Shown here one piece after another: positions 41,807-50,058 of a stretch of DNA of 64,000 nt. Positions within the stretch are counted from its first letter, which is position 1; each line of letters starts with the position of its first letter. The notes beneath the pieces were generated by a model. It was not told where the DNA came from. It ran no database searches and was given only the letters and a program-made list of their open reading frames with translations. This DNA is from Pedobacter ginsengisoli. Its GTDB lineage: Bacteria; Bacteroidota; Bacteroidia; Sphingobacteriales; Sphingobacteriaceae. The translations under genes were made by a program, and so were the position numbers. The DNA is taken from positions 682,001 through 746,000 of the forward strand of contig NZ_CP024091.1 in assembly GCF_002736205.1 (NCBI RefSeq). Reading direction: 5' to 3'.

Positions 41807-42373
41807 GTGAGTAATAAGTTAAGCAGTTCAGTTCCAACAGATAGAGAGGTAGTTTTAGGGGTCTTAAATAACTCAGAAGAAGCGCTAAATAAATTGTATA
41901 CGGGGTATTTTCCGATGGTTTTACAGTTTATATTAAATAATAACGGTGATGAGGATGATGCAAAAGATGTGTATCAGGAAGGCATAATTGTTTTATATAA
42001 TAAAATTAGAAGCGGAGATTTTGAGTTAAGCAGTAAACTAAAAACATATATATACTCAGTTTGCAGACGAATTTGGTTAAAGAAGCTGGCACAGCAAAGC
42101 AAGAAAACCAATAACGTTTCTGACTTTGAGGATGTGATAGCGATAGAAGAGGATGTTGAACAGCATGAAGAGAAGGATAAGCAATTTGATAAAATGCAAG
42201 AAGCACTCCTCCATTTAGGTGAACCCTGCAAAACCATTATTCAGGACTTTTATATTAACAACCTTTCCATGCAGGAGATTTGTGAAAAGTTTGGGTATAC
42301 AAATACCGATAACGCAAAAACACAAAAATATAAGTGCTTGCAAAGGTTAAAGAAATTATTTTTTCAATCGTGA
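41807..42373 (+). CDS. ECF-type RNA polymerase sigma factor
   Basis: About 188 residues. Region 2 covers about 30-95 (LNKLYTGYFPMVLQFIL, DAKDVYQEGIIVLYNKIRSG, LKTYIYSVCRRIWLKKL) and region 4 about 135-187 (LHLGEPCKTIIQDFYINNLSMQEICEKFGYTN as helix-turn-helix). An acidic linker of about 40 residues joins them. The GTG at 41807 or TTG at 41804 starts the gene; an upstream ATG is followed by a stop. It is one base apart from the next gene, a membrane protein with an anti-sigma-like N-terminus, so the two form a sigma/regulator pair. Repeated GGGTTACC boxes upstream may reflect autoregulation. Confidence 0.88.
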   Translation: MSNKLSSSVPTDREVVLGVLNNSEEALNKLYTGYFPMVLQFILNNNGDEDDAKDVYQEGIIVLYNKIRSGDFELSSKLKTYIYSVCRRIWLKKLAQQSKKTNNVSDFEDVIAIEEDVEQHEEKDKQFDKMQEALLHLGEPCKTIIQDFYINNLSMQEICEKFGYTNTDNAKTQKYKCLQRLKKLFFQS

Positions 42374-42374
42374 T

Positions 42375-43463
42375 ATGAGGAACGAAATAGAGTTAGAGGG
42401 CATAATTGAAGATTACCTTAATGGTAAGCTTACTGAAGCTGAAGCAGCCGCTTTTGAGCAACTACGTTTAAATGATCCAACTGTTGATCATAAAGTTGTT
42501 GCGCACAAGGTTTTTCTGGATTCATTAAAAGATTATGCATCAAATCTTGATTTGAAAAACAAGATGGATTATGCGCATGATCAGATCGATGTTGATGCAT
42601 TGAGCAGAAAGCTTGGGCCGCATCCTTCGTTTATTGTTAATATGTGGCGTAAAAATAAATCAGCAATTGCTGTGGCAGCCTCTTTTATATTATTAACAAT
42701 TGTTACCATCTATTCTATACAGCAAACTACAGAGCAAACAGGTAGCTATAAACAAATGAGTGCTGAGCTAAGCAAGCTTAAAAGTTCTACAAATAACCTG
42801 ATCCGAGATGTAAAATCCAGTCAGAACTCAAAAGTTCCTGTTAAACCTGTGAAATTTGGAGGTACCGGTTTTGCAATTTCTTCTAACGGATACATTTTAA
42901 CAAGTTATCATGTAATCGAAAAATCTGATACAGTTTATGTTCAGAACAATAAAGGTGACCTTTATAAAGTTGACATTACCTACAAAGACCCTACTAACGA
43001 TATTGCTATTCTAAAAATCAGAGATAAAAAATTCTCATTAGGTTCTTTACCTTATTCATTGAAAAAGGGAAAAGTTGGGCTTGGGGAGTCTGTTTACACA
43101 CTTGGTTATCCTAAAGATGAGGTAGTGTTAGGAATAGGTTATTTAAGTTCACAAAGCGGTTTTAACGGCGATACTTTAGCTTATCAGTTATCTCTTGATG
43201 TTAACCCTGGTAATAGTGGTGGACCATTGTTAGACAATAGTGGAAATGTAATAGGCATAATCAATGCTAAAGAAAGCTATACCGATGGAGCAACTTTTGC
43301 TGTAAAAGCAAAGTTCCTTCAGGAAGCATTAAGCTCTATCCCTCAGGACTCTATTGTAGGAAGAATATCTTCTGTTAGAAAGAGTAAATTATCGAAATTA
43401 GAACCATCAAAACAAGTGTCTAAAATTCAAGACTACGTGTTCATGATTAAAGGTTATAACTAG
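42375..43463 (+). CDS. Membrane-anchored HtrA/trypsin-like protease with anti-sigma-like N-terminus
   Basis: 362 residues. Residues 1-80 are a cytoplasmic helical segment (IEDYLNGKLTEAEAAAFEQL, FLDSLKDYAS) that resembles the start of anti-sigma factors but has no zinc His/Cys. A membrane helix spans about 96-115 (SAIAVAASFILLTIVTIYSI). A linker leads to a chymotrypsin-fold protease with His179 (LTSYHVIE), Asp209 (PTNDIAIL) and Ser281 (NPGNSGGPLLD). There is no PDZ domain. The gene begins 1 nt after the sigma factor stop, so they are surely co-expressed. The inferred role is holding the sigma factor until a periplasmic proteolytic event releases it; substrate and trigger are unknown. Confidence 0.85.
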   Translation: MRNEIELEGIIEDYLNGKLTEAEAAAFEQLRLNDPTVDHKVVAHKVFLDSLKDYASNLDLKNKMDYAHDQIDVDALSRKLGPHPSFIVNMWRKNKSAIAVAASFILLTIVTIYSIQQTTEQTGSYKQMSAELSKLKSSTNNLIRDVKSSQNSKVPVKPVKFGGTGFAISSNGYILTSYHVIEKSDTVYVQNNKGDLYKVDITYKDPTNDIAILKIRDKKFSLGSLPYSLKKGKVGLGESVYTLGYPKDEVVLGIGYLSSQSGFNGDTLAYQLSLDVNPGNSGGPLLDNSGNVIGIINAKESYTDGATFAVKAKFLQEALSSIPQDSIVGRISSVRKSKLSKLEPSKQVSKIQDYVFMIKGYN

Positions 43464-43480
43464 TAACTAACACTTAAAAT

Positions 43481-43517
43481 AAAAAAGCCTGTATCATAAT
43501 TTGATGCAGGCTTTTTT
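43481..43517. terminator. Bidirectional terminator after the sigma/protease operon
   Basis: 16-bp stem AAAAAAGCCTGTATCA/TGATGCAGGCTTTTTT with one G-T wobble and a 5-nt loop, between convergent genes. Confidence 0.85.
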
Positions 43518-43536
43518 ATTTAGAGATTTTCATGAA

Positions 43537-43905
43537 TTAAGCCCTGAAAATAAAATAAACAGCTCCAATAAGTAAGCTAAATCCGATAAGGTGATTGTAA
43601 TTGAAGTGAAAGTTTTTAAATGCCAGGCTCGAGAAAATAACAAACACAATAAGTGTAATTACCTCTTGCAGTACCTTTAATTGCATTAACGAAAAGGGTC
43701 CGCTTAATTCAGATGAACCAATGCGGTTTGCAGGTACCTGAAAACAATATTCAAAAAAAGCGATTGCCCAGCTTAGCAGAATAATTGTCCATAAAGAGGG
43801 AGAATAGGCAGAGTTTTTTGGAAAGAATTTTAAATGCCCATACCACGCAAGGGTCATAAAACTATTTGATAGAACTAGAAGACCTATCGTATAAAAATAT
43901 TTCAT
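43537..43905 (-). CDS. DUF486/DMT-type small membrane protein
   Basis: 122 residues with four hydrophobic segments (TIGLLVLSNSFMTLAWYGHL, LWTIILLSWAIAFFEYCF, LQEVITLIVFVIFSSLAF, HLIGFSLLIGAVYFIF). This matches the DUF486 family of drug/metabolite-transporter-like half proteins. They sit in the inner membrane, probably as dimers; substrates are unknown. The ANRIGSSELSGPFSLMQLK loop is typical for the family. It is monocistronic, with a shared terminator at 43481-43517. Confidence 0.85.
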   Translation of the reverse strand: MKYFYTIGLLVLSNSFMTLAWYGHLKFFPKNSAYSPSLWTIILLSWAIAFFEYCFQVPANRIGSSELSGPFSLMQLKVLQEVITLIVFVIFSSLAFKNFHFNYNHLIGFSLLIGAVYFIFRA

Positions 43906-43983
43906 AGCGTTTTACTTTTTTTAACTAAGGTAATTAAGCTACTTTTAAGGTTCATTATAAATTGCAAAAAACAATACATTAAT

Positions 43984-44910
43984 ATGGATTTTGGAAAGGT
44001 AGCAGATAGCCAGATAAAAGATGTAGATTTTACACTACCACAAGATGGTTTACAGACTTCGAAAACGCTGTTGAAAGGTAAGCCTGCTAAAAAACCCGAG
44101 TTTTATATTGGTTGCGCTAAGTGGGGCAGAAAGGAATGGTTAAATATGATTTATCCGCCAAAAACCAAAGAAGCCGATTTTTTGGATCAGTATGTAAAAC
44201 ATTTCAATTCTATAGAGTTGAATGCAGTTTTTTATAGTATCCCTAATGCAGAGCTAATTAAGAAATGGAAAGCCAAAGCCGAAGATAACTCAAGCAATAG
44301 CTTTATTTTTTGTCCTAAATTTTCAAGAACAATCAGCCATATTAAAAGGCTTAAAGATGCGGAAGTACCAACAGACCTTTTCTTGGCAAGCATTTCAGAG
44401 TTTGGGCAGTATTTAGGGCCATGCTTTTTGCAGCTTGGCGATAACTTTACGCCTAAAAGTTTGCCTGTTTTGGAAGAGTATTTGAAATACCTACCTATCG
44501 ATCTGGCTGTTTTTGTAGAGTTAAGGCACGAAGGATGGTTTTTAGAAGAAGCAAATAGAAGCCAGGTATTTGATATGTTGGCAAAGCTAAATAAGGGAGC
44601 GGTAATAACTGATGCGAGCGGAAGGAGAGATTGTGTGCATATGGAATTAACAATACCTGAAATATTTATCCGTTTTGTTGGAAATGGATCAGCTCATCAG
44701 GATTCTGACTTTGCAAGAATTGACGATTGGGTAGTTAGAATTAAAGAATGGTTAGATAAAGGGCTGGAAAAAGTATACTTCTTTTTGCATCAGCACGATG
44801 AAAAGGATACTCCAATTCTGGCCGATTATACTATTAAACAGTTTAACAAACACTTAGGCAGCAAAATTCCTGATATTAATTTTATTACAAAAACAGGAGA
44901 ATTATTTTAA
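43984..44910 (+). CDS. DUF72 (YecE-like) protein
   Basis: 308 residues with the TIM-barrel DUF72 fold. The first strand YIGCAKWGRKEWLNMIYPP, then HFNSIELNAVFYSIPN, FCPKFSRTISHIKRL, FLQLGDNFTPKSLPVLEEYL and VYFFLHQHDEKDTP follow the family order. Its biochemical function is unknown. The first 35 residues (MDFGKVADSQIKDVDFTLP) precede the barrel. It is cytoplasmic, and the peroxiredoxin gene follows after 60 nt. Confidence 0.88.
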   Translation: MDFGKVADSQIKDVDFTLPQDGLQTSKTLLKGKPAKKPEFYIGCAKWGRKEWLNMIYPPKTKEADFLDQYVKHFNSIELNAVFYSIPNAELIKKWKAKAEDNSSNSFIFCPKFSRTISHIKRLKDAEVPTDLFLASISEFGQYLGPCFLQLGDNFTPKSLPVLEEYLKYLPIDLAVFVELRHEGWFLEEANRSQVFDMLAKLNKGAVITDASGRRDCVHMELTIPEIFIRFVGNGSAHQDSDFARIDDWVVRIKEWLDKGLEKVYFFLHQHDEKDTPILADYTIKQFNKHLGSKIPDINFITKTGELF

Positions 44911-44970
44911 ATAGTATACCTAACTTGTAGACATTAATATTTACTTTTATTTTAACTAAAAAATATAATT

Positions 44971-45606
44971 ATGAGTTTAAGAATAGGGGACGCAGCTCCC
45001 AATTTTAAGGCAGAAACTTCTATAGGTAACATCGATTTTTATGATTTTCTGGGTGATAGCTGGGGAGTTTTATTTTCTCACCCTGCAGACTATACCCCGG
45101 TATGTACAACAGAACTTGGACGTACTGCATCTTTAAAGGGAGAGTTTGAAAAAAGAAATGTTAAAGTATTGGCACTTAGTGTTGATTCTGCAGAGTCTCA
45201 TAAAGGCTGGATTAAAGACATTAACGAAACTCAAAACACAAATGTTGAGTTTCCTATTATTGCAGATGAGGACAAGAAAATTGCAGATTTATATGACATG
45301 ATTCACCCGAATGCTTCGGAAACCTTAACTGTACGCTCGTTGTTCATCATTTCTCCTGATAAAAAAGTTAAATTGATGCTAACGTATCCTGCTTCTACAG
45401 GACGTAATTTTAACGAGGTATTAAGAGTGATTGATTCATTGCAGCTTACTGCAAATTATAGTGTTGCAACTCCTGCTGATTGGGAAGACGGCGAAGATGT
45501 TGTTGTAATGAACAGTATTAAAACAGAAGATATTCCTGCAAGGTTCCCTAAAGGGCATAAAGTGATTAAACCTTATTTAAGAACTACACCACAACCTAAT
45601 AAGTAA
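44971..45606 (+). CDS. 1-Cys peroxiredoxin (Prx6 group)
   Basis: 211 residues. The peroxidatic Cys lies in HPADYTPVCTTELG; the only other motif Cys typical of 2-Cys types is absent, and the long C-terminal extension (DWEDGEDVVVMNSIKTEDI) marks the Prx6 group. It reduces peroxides in the cytoplasm using an external thiol. Length is as usual for Prx6. It has its own terminator at 45618-45656. Dps (62158) is another oxidative-stress protein in the window. Confidence 0.93.
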   Translation: MSLRIGDAAPNFKAETSIGNIDFYDFLGDSWGVLFSHPADYTPVCTTELGRTASLKGEFEKRNVKVLALSVDSAESHKGWIKDINETQNTNVEFPIIADEDKKIADLYDMIHPNASETLTVRSLFIISPDKKVKLMLTYPASTGRNFNEVLRVIDSLQLTANYSVATPADWEDGEDVVVMNSIKTEDIPARFPKGHKVIKPYLRTTPQPNK

Positions 45607-45617
45607 TAAATAAACAT

Positions 45618-45656
45618 AAAACAGAAAAGGGGCCTATAGGCCCCTTTTCTGTTTTT
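45618..45656. terminator. Bidirectional terminator between peroxiredoxin and GT117 genes
   Basis: 17-bp stem AAAACAGAAAAGGGGCC/GGCCCCTTTTCTGTTTT with a TATA loop; T-tracts on both strands. It ends just before the stop codon of the convergent gene. Confidence 0.9.
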
Positions 45657-45657
45657 A

Positions 45658-48651
45658 TTAACTAAATCTGGCCAACAGTTCTTCGTACTTCTTACCAATT
45701 TTATTGCTCAGTTCAGTTTGCTTATAACCTTCAGTAACTCTATGAAGGTTACTTAATACATACATGCCCAACTTAATGTCTCTTATATAGGCATTAAATC
45801 GTTCAGGTTCTAACGAAGCGATATAGGTTAGCTCTTTATTTAAAAATTCAAAGGTTTCATTTGTTAGTGAATTGGCTGCTTTAATCTCATTTAAAGCATA
45901 CATATTTTGAATGGTCTGAAATCTGTTTATTGAATCATCAATCGAATAACTTTTAAGAGGGATATCTTTAACACTTTTCACCAGAATGTTACGTGCCTTA
46001 TCCATTTTTCCTTCCATTACAAGGTTAGTTGTAAGGGAGTTATAAGCGGTCCAGGAGCTTTGCGCAACTCTTCTGCTTTCCGGATCCATGTATTTAGCCG
46101 TTTTAAAGCCTTTAAAATCAAATTTATGCATCAGATTATCGTACATCAAATCGCTATTGGTTTTCTCCAGTTTGTCTCGCGTATCATTAGGGTCAACTTT
46201 AAAAGGAAGTAAACGCAGCGCATATCCTTCAAGGTAAAGGTATTTGCCCAAGCCAACATAAGTATCTTCAGATACATTTGATTCAAAATATATTGGTCTT
46301 TCCCAATTGTTGTTGGCAATGATATCCAATAACGCCAGGTCTGATTTGAACATGATGTTCTTATTGTAATTCCATTCCATTTGTTTGGCTACTTTATCTT
46401 TGTCCTTAGCAGAAATGGTATGTGTTTTTATCAGTTGATCGGGATCAACAGTGAGTTTAAAGTTTTTAGTAGGAAGGAAATTCACGAAGCTACCATCGGT
46501 TAATGGTAACATATCGCTTTTTTCATCAGAGGTTAGTACCGATAACAGGTCTTTAAGTTCCACACTATCCTTAATCCCAAAATCATCATATTGAATATAA
46601 TCCCTAACTCCATTTACATATTTTTCTGTTGGCATTTTAACCGGCAGGGGTGCCGAATTATTCAATTTTAATTTCATCTGATTGATATAAGAATCATCAG
46701 AAAGATATTGAATGTTTACCACCCTGATATCTGTACGGATTCTCTCAACTTCCTGGGCATACCATAGTGGGAACGTATCATTATCAGCCGTAACAAATAA
46801 TATGGCATTTGGAGCGCATGAGTTAAGGTAGTTTTTGGCCCATTCAAGAGCAGTTGTTTTGCCAGAGCGGTCATGATCTCCCCAGCCCTGAACGCCCATA
46901 ATTGCCGGTGCAGCCAACAAGCCAACCAAAGAAGCTACTACCAGACTCAATTTAGGTGCATTAAAGCGCGATAACCACTCCCTGATAGCAAATACCCCAA
47001 ACCCAATAAAGATGGCGTAGGCATAAAAAGAACCCACGTAAGCATAATCCCTTTCTCTTACCTGTAGGGGATCCTGGTTTAAATAAATTATGATGGCTAA
47101 ACCTGTAAATAAGAATAGTGTGGTAATTACCAGAGTGTCATTCCTGTTTCTGCGGTACAAAAAGAACAAGCCAGCAATACCTAGTATTAATGGTAAACCA
47201 TAAAATCTGTTGAATCCTTCATTGTCAACTATACTTGGAGGCAGATTAGTTTGGTTTCCGAGCCTTACAGCATCCAGTGATTTAATGCCGGTTATCCAGT
47301 TTCCCTCGCTATAGCCACCCTGACCTTGATTGTCATTTTGCCGACCAACAAAGTTCCAGAAGAAATAGCGCCAGTACATAAAACCTACCTGATAAGATGC
47401 AAAAAACTTTAGGTTTTGGGCAAAGGAAGGTGTTTGTCCATCGGCAAGGTTTAGCCATTGCTTGTAAAAATTTATATGACCTGGTTTGTCACTATATGTT
47501 CTCGGAAACAATAGATTTTTATCATATTCAATATCTACACCTTTTCCCGAAACCTCATATTTTTCTTTTCCTTTTCTGTACTTAGTGAATGTTTCATTTC
47601 CACTAATTTGTCTGGCATCAAAAGTTTGCCCATATAAAAGAGGTGTTTTCTCATAATTTGTACGGCCTAAATATCCATATAGTGCAAATGCATTATCAGG
47701 ATTTGAAAGGTTTAAACTTGGTTTTGCGTCTGCCCTTATAATGATTAAAAAGTAAGAGCTGAAGCCGAACAACACAAACGTAAGGCATATCATACCCAGG
47801 TTAAGGTTGTACTTTTTATGTTTAATGGAGTAGTAAATGGCAAAGCTGATACTGCCAGCCAAAAGTAGTATAAATGCCATAGCACCGTATCCGAAACCAA
47901 AACCCAGTGTGTTTACAAAGAACAAGTCGAACTTGGCAGCAAACAATACAAAATATTGAATAATTACAAACTGAACTATTACCCATATAACACCTGCAGC
48001 AGCTATTGCTTTAATAATGCCAAAGGTTGTTGGTTTTGCTGTTTTTTTAAAGTAATAAACCAGTACCACAGCCGGAATGGCCAATAAACTTAATAAGTGA
48101 ACCCCTATAGATAAACCAATTACAAATGCTATAAGCACTAACCAGCGATCATCGGTATGCTGTTCCCATTTTAAAATTGCCCAGAATACAATTGCGGTAA
48201 ATAATATAGAAAGTGAATATACTTCCGATTCAACGGCTGAGAACCAAAAGGTATCGGAAAAGGTAAATGCCAATGCACCAACTACACCTGTAGCAATAAC
48301 GGTAAGTGTATCTGCGATTGTTTTTTCCTTTGTGTAAAGTTTATTTGCGATCAGGGTAATAGTCCAGTACAGGAACATTACAGTAGCTGCACTAAAAATT
48401 ACAGAGCTAAAGTTTATCCAGTAAGCAATTTTTGTAGTATCGCCGCCAGCTAATAAGGAAAATAGTTTTCCTATCATAAGAAACAAGGGAGCGCCAGGCT
48501 GATGGCCCACCTGTAATTTATCGGCTGCGGTAATGAATTCTCCGCAGTCCCAAAAACTTACAGTTGGTTCCATAGTCAGCCAGTAGACCACTCCGGCAAA
48601 AAGGAAAAGGAGGAAGCCTACAAGATTGTTAATTTTTTGATATCGGTTCAT
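45658..48651 (-). CDS. GT117/DUF2723 integral membrane glycosyltransferase-like protein
   Basis: 997 residues. It begins NLVGFLLFLFAGVVYWLTMEPTVSFWDCGEF with the DUF2723 motif (WDCGEFITAADKLQVGHQPGAP), where the acidic residue after the first membrane segment is typical of GT-C enzymes such as protein O-mannosyltransferases. At least ten hydrophobic helices follow up to about residue 590. The last 380 residues are a soluble domain, ending in TPR-like helices (MEGKMDKARNILVKSVKDI). It may transfer sugars from lipid carriers to proteins at the outer face of the inner membrane. Three phased TTTAACAT repeats upstream suggest regulation. Confidence 0.9.
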   Translation of the reverse strand: MNRYQKINNLVGFLLFLFAGVVYWLTMEPTVSFWDCGEFITAADKLQVGHQPGAPLFLMIGKLFSLLAGGDTTKIAYWINFSSVIFSAATVMFLYWTITLIANKLYTKEKTIADTLTVIATGVVGALAFTFSDTFWFSAVESEVYSLSILFTAIVFWAILKWEQHTDDRWLVLIAFVIGLSIGVHLLSLLAIPAVVLVYYFKKTAKPTTFGIIKAIAAAGVIWVIVQFVIIQYFVLFAAKFDLFFVNTLGFGFGYGAMAFILLLAGSISFAIYYSIKHKKYNLNLGMICLTFVLFGFSSYFLIIIRADAKPSLNLSNPDNAFALYGYLGRTNYEKTPLLYGQTFDARQISGNETFTKYRKGKEKYEVSGKGVDIEYDKNLLFPRTYSDKPGHINFYKQWLNLADGQTPSFAQNLKFFASYQVGFMYWRYFFWNFVGRQNDNQGQGGYSEGNWITGIKSLDAVRLGNQTNLPPSIVDNEGFNRFYGLPLILGIAGLFFLYRRNRNDTLVITTLFLFTGLAIIIYLNQDPLQVRERDYAYVGSFYAYAIFIGFGVFAIREWLSRFNAPKLSLVVASLVGLLAAPAIMGVQGWGDHDRSGKTTALEWAKNYLNSCAPNAILFVTADNDTFPLWYAQEVERIRTDIRVVNIQYLSDDSYINQMKLKLNNSAPLPVKMPTEKYVNGVRDYIQYDDFGIKDSVELKDLLSVLTSDEKSDMLPLTDGSFVNFLPTKNFKLTVDPDQLIKTHTISAKDKDKVAKQMEWNYNKNIMFKSDLALLDIIANNNWERPIYFESNVSEDTYVGLGKYLYLEGYALRLLPFKVDPNDTRDKLEKTNSDLMYDNLMHKFDFKGFKTAKYMDPESRRVAQSSWTAYNSLTTNLVMEGKMDKARNILVKSVKDIPLKSYSIDDSINRFQTIQNMYALNEIKAANSLTNETFEFLNKELTYIASLEPERFNAYIRDIKLGMYVLSNLHRVTEGYKQTELSNKIGKKYEELLARFS

Positions 48652-48713
48652 AGTTTGAGGGTAATTTCTTAATAGTAAAAATAACTAAAACATTGAAGGT
48701 TAGCTGATTCAGG

Positions 48714-48743
48714 AATGTTAAAGTATGTTAAAGAATGTTAAAA
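48714..48743 (-). repeat. Three tandem 10-nt repeats upstream of the GT117 gene
   Basis: Units AATGTTAAAG, TATGTTAAAG and AATGTTAAAA occupy 48714-48743 (minus strand TTTAACATTC type). A TATTTTTA -7-like box lies at 48676-48683 on the minus strand, 24 nt before the ATG at 48651. The repeats thus fall where an activator would bind upstream of a promoter lacking a TTG. Confidence 0.55.
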
Positions 48744-48904
48744 TGGGCAGGAGAATAAACTTTAGTCATCATAAAGTAATTCCGTGTATTTGTGGCAACC
48801 CTTTGTTGCTCAATTACGTAAATGATTAAAAGGAATAGTTGATATTCTTTTTTAAGGGAGTTGAATCTATCACGATTAAAGGTGATAGGTGAGGGCGATG
48901 AGGT

Positions 48905-48938
48905 CCCGGAATACAAGTATTCCGGGGCTTTCTTTTTT
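48905..48938 (+). terminator. Orphan plus-strand terminator
   Basis: 9-bp stem CCCGGAATA/TATTCCGGG with a CAAG loop, followed by GCTTTCTTTTTTTA. No plus-strand gene precedes it: both flanking genes are on the minus strand, and the minus-strand side has no T-run. It implies an unannotated plus-strand transcript. Confidence 0.7.
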
Positions 48939-48957
48939 TATTATACTATTGAAGATA

Positions 48958-49986
48958 TCAATTATGTGAGTTTGCAGCTTCCCAAACAGAGTAGTCAGTT
49001 AAAAGCTGTTCATGTTCTGTTATCCATTTTTTCTTTTCTTCCTGATTCGAGCTAAAGCTTATAATGCGCGCTATTAATGGCATAAATTCCGATTTAGATA
49101 ATTTATAAAAATAATCTGCATAAAAAGACCAGAAAAAATCCTTTTCCTTTTTCTTTTCAGAAAGTTCTCCAACAATTCCAAAGATGGTTTTAAGTTGTAG
49201 CTCTAGTTGATCAGCCCCGGTTAAACCAGCCATTTCGGGCGAAAGTGAAGATATTGATAAGGCCAGACTTGCCGCACCTAAATCAGGGTCCTTTTCAGCG
49301 GCATTATGGTTAATCGTAATGTTGGTTACACCATCTTTTTTAGTGGTTCCGGAACTGAGAATTGATGTAACATCCTGATAAGCTTTAACAGAGCGCTGGC
49401 TATTTGGTTCCAGTATCAGAAAGTTGCAATAGCCAAGTAATGCACAAATTTTGTTACCAGAATCAGCCATGTTAATTAAGCCGTATAATCTGTGGCTGCT
49501 GGCATGCTTTGGGTTTAACTGCAATGATTTAGTTAAACATTGTAACGCCTCTTCATTTTTACCCTGTCGGCTATATGTTATTGCAAGGTTAAAATATAAA
49601 CCCTGATATTCAGGTTGTGCCTTTATACCAAGCTTATAATACTCGATAGCTTTATCAGTTTTTCCCTGGTTATCGTAAATACTACCCAACATATCATAAG
49701 CTCCACCTTTGTTAGTAGCATTCCCTTCAATTATCTTATTCAGATATGGAATGGCATCTTTGTCAGATTTAGAACTGAAAAGCGTGTAGGCAATTTCATA
49801 ATTCGCTGTTGAATTATCAGGGTCTAGCTTTAATGCTTCTTTATATTTTCCAAGAGCCTCTTCAAATTTACCGGCGTCATGAAGTTTAACCCCTTCAGAT
49901 ATTAAGCCATTAATCTGGTTTTTATCCTGGCTTAAAACAGCAGTTGAAATAAATAATGATAGGAGAAAGAGCGATAATTGTTTCAT
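48958..49986 (-). CDS. Exported tetratricopeptide-repeat protein
   Basis: 342 residues with a signal peptide (MKQLSLFLLSLFISTAVLSQ). Four to five TPR units fill about 25-170 (GVKLHDAGKFEEALGKYKEALKLDP, SIYDNQGKTDKAIEYYKLGIKAQP, TYSRQGKNEEALQCLTKSLQLNP). The C-terminal half is a helical region without known domain. It probably acts as a periplasmic scaffold; partner unknown. An 8-bp inverted repeat at 50001-50023 lies directly upstream. Confidence 0.88.
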   Translation of the reverse strand: MKQLSLFLLSLFISTAVLSQDKNQINGLISEGVKLHDAGKFEEALGKYKEALKLDPDNSTANYEIAYTLFSSKSDKDAIPYLNKIIEGNATNKGGAYDMLGSIYDNQGKTDKAIEYYKLGIKAQPEYQGLYFNLAITYSRQGKNEEALQCLTKSLQLNPKHASSHRLYGLINMADSGNKICALLGYCNFLILEPNSQRSVKAYQDVTSILSSGTTKKDGVTNITINHNAAEKDPDLGAASLALSISSLSPEMAGLTGADQLELQLKTIFGIVGELSEKKKEKDFFWSFYADYFYKLSKSEFMPLIARIISFSSNQEEKKKWITEHEQLLTDYSVWEAANSHN

Positions 49987-50000
49987 GATCAGAGAAATGG

Positions 50001-50023
50001 TTATGATAGTTTGGTTATCATAA
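50001..50023. promoter_or_regulatory. Inverted repeat upstream of the TPR gene
   Basis: TTATGATA (50001-50008) and TATCATAA (50016-50023) are perfect inverted arms with a 7-nt centre, 15 nt upstream of the TPR start. It could be an operator or a weak terminator of the upstream methyltransferase gene. Confidence 0.35.
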
Positions 50024-50058
50024 AGCTAAATTAAATTGATCAATTTTTTGCTGGTTAT

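Larger units (their letters stand above)
48652..48957. other. 306-nt intergenic region with phased repeats and an orphan plus-strand terminator
   Basis: It holds a 10-nt repeat triplet at 48714-48743, a small hairpin ATCAC/GTGAT near 48870-48887, and a plus-strand terminator at 48905-48938. Short open frames here cross the terminator and lack family features. A plus-strand small RNA ending at 48938 is possible. Confidence 0.4.

Noticed and set aside
48728-48916. Open frame of 62 codons on the minus strand upstream of the GT117 gene
   Set aside because: It overlaps the orphan terminator and the phased repeats, and has no plausible domain or start region.
48905-48938. Terminator of the minus-strand TPR gene
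   Set aside because: The T-run is on the plus-strand side only; on the minus strand the stem is followed by ACCTCATCG, with no T tract.
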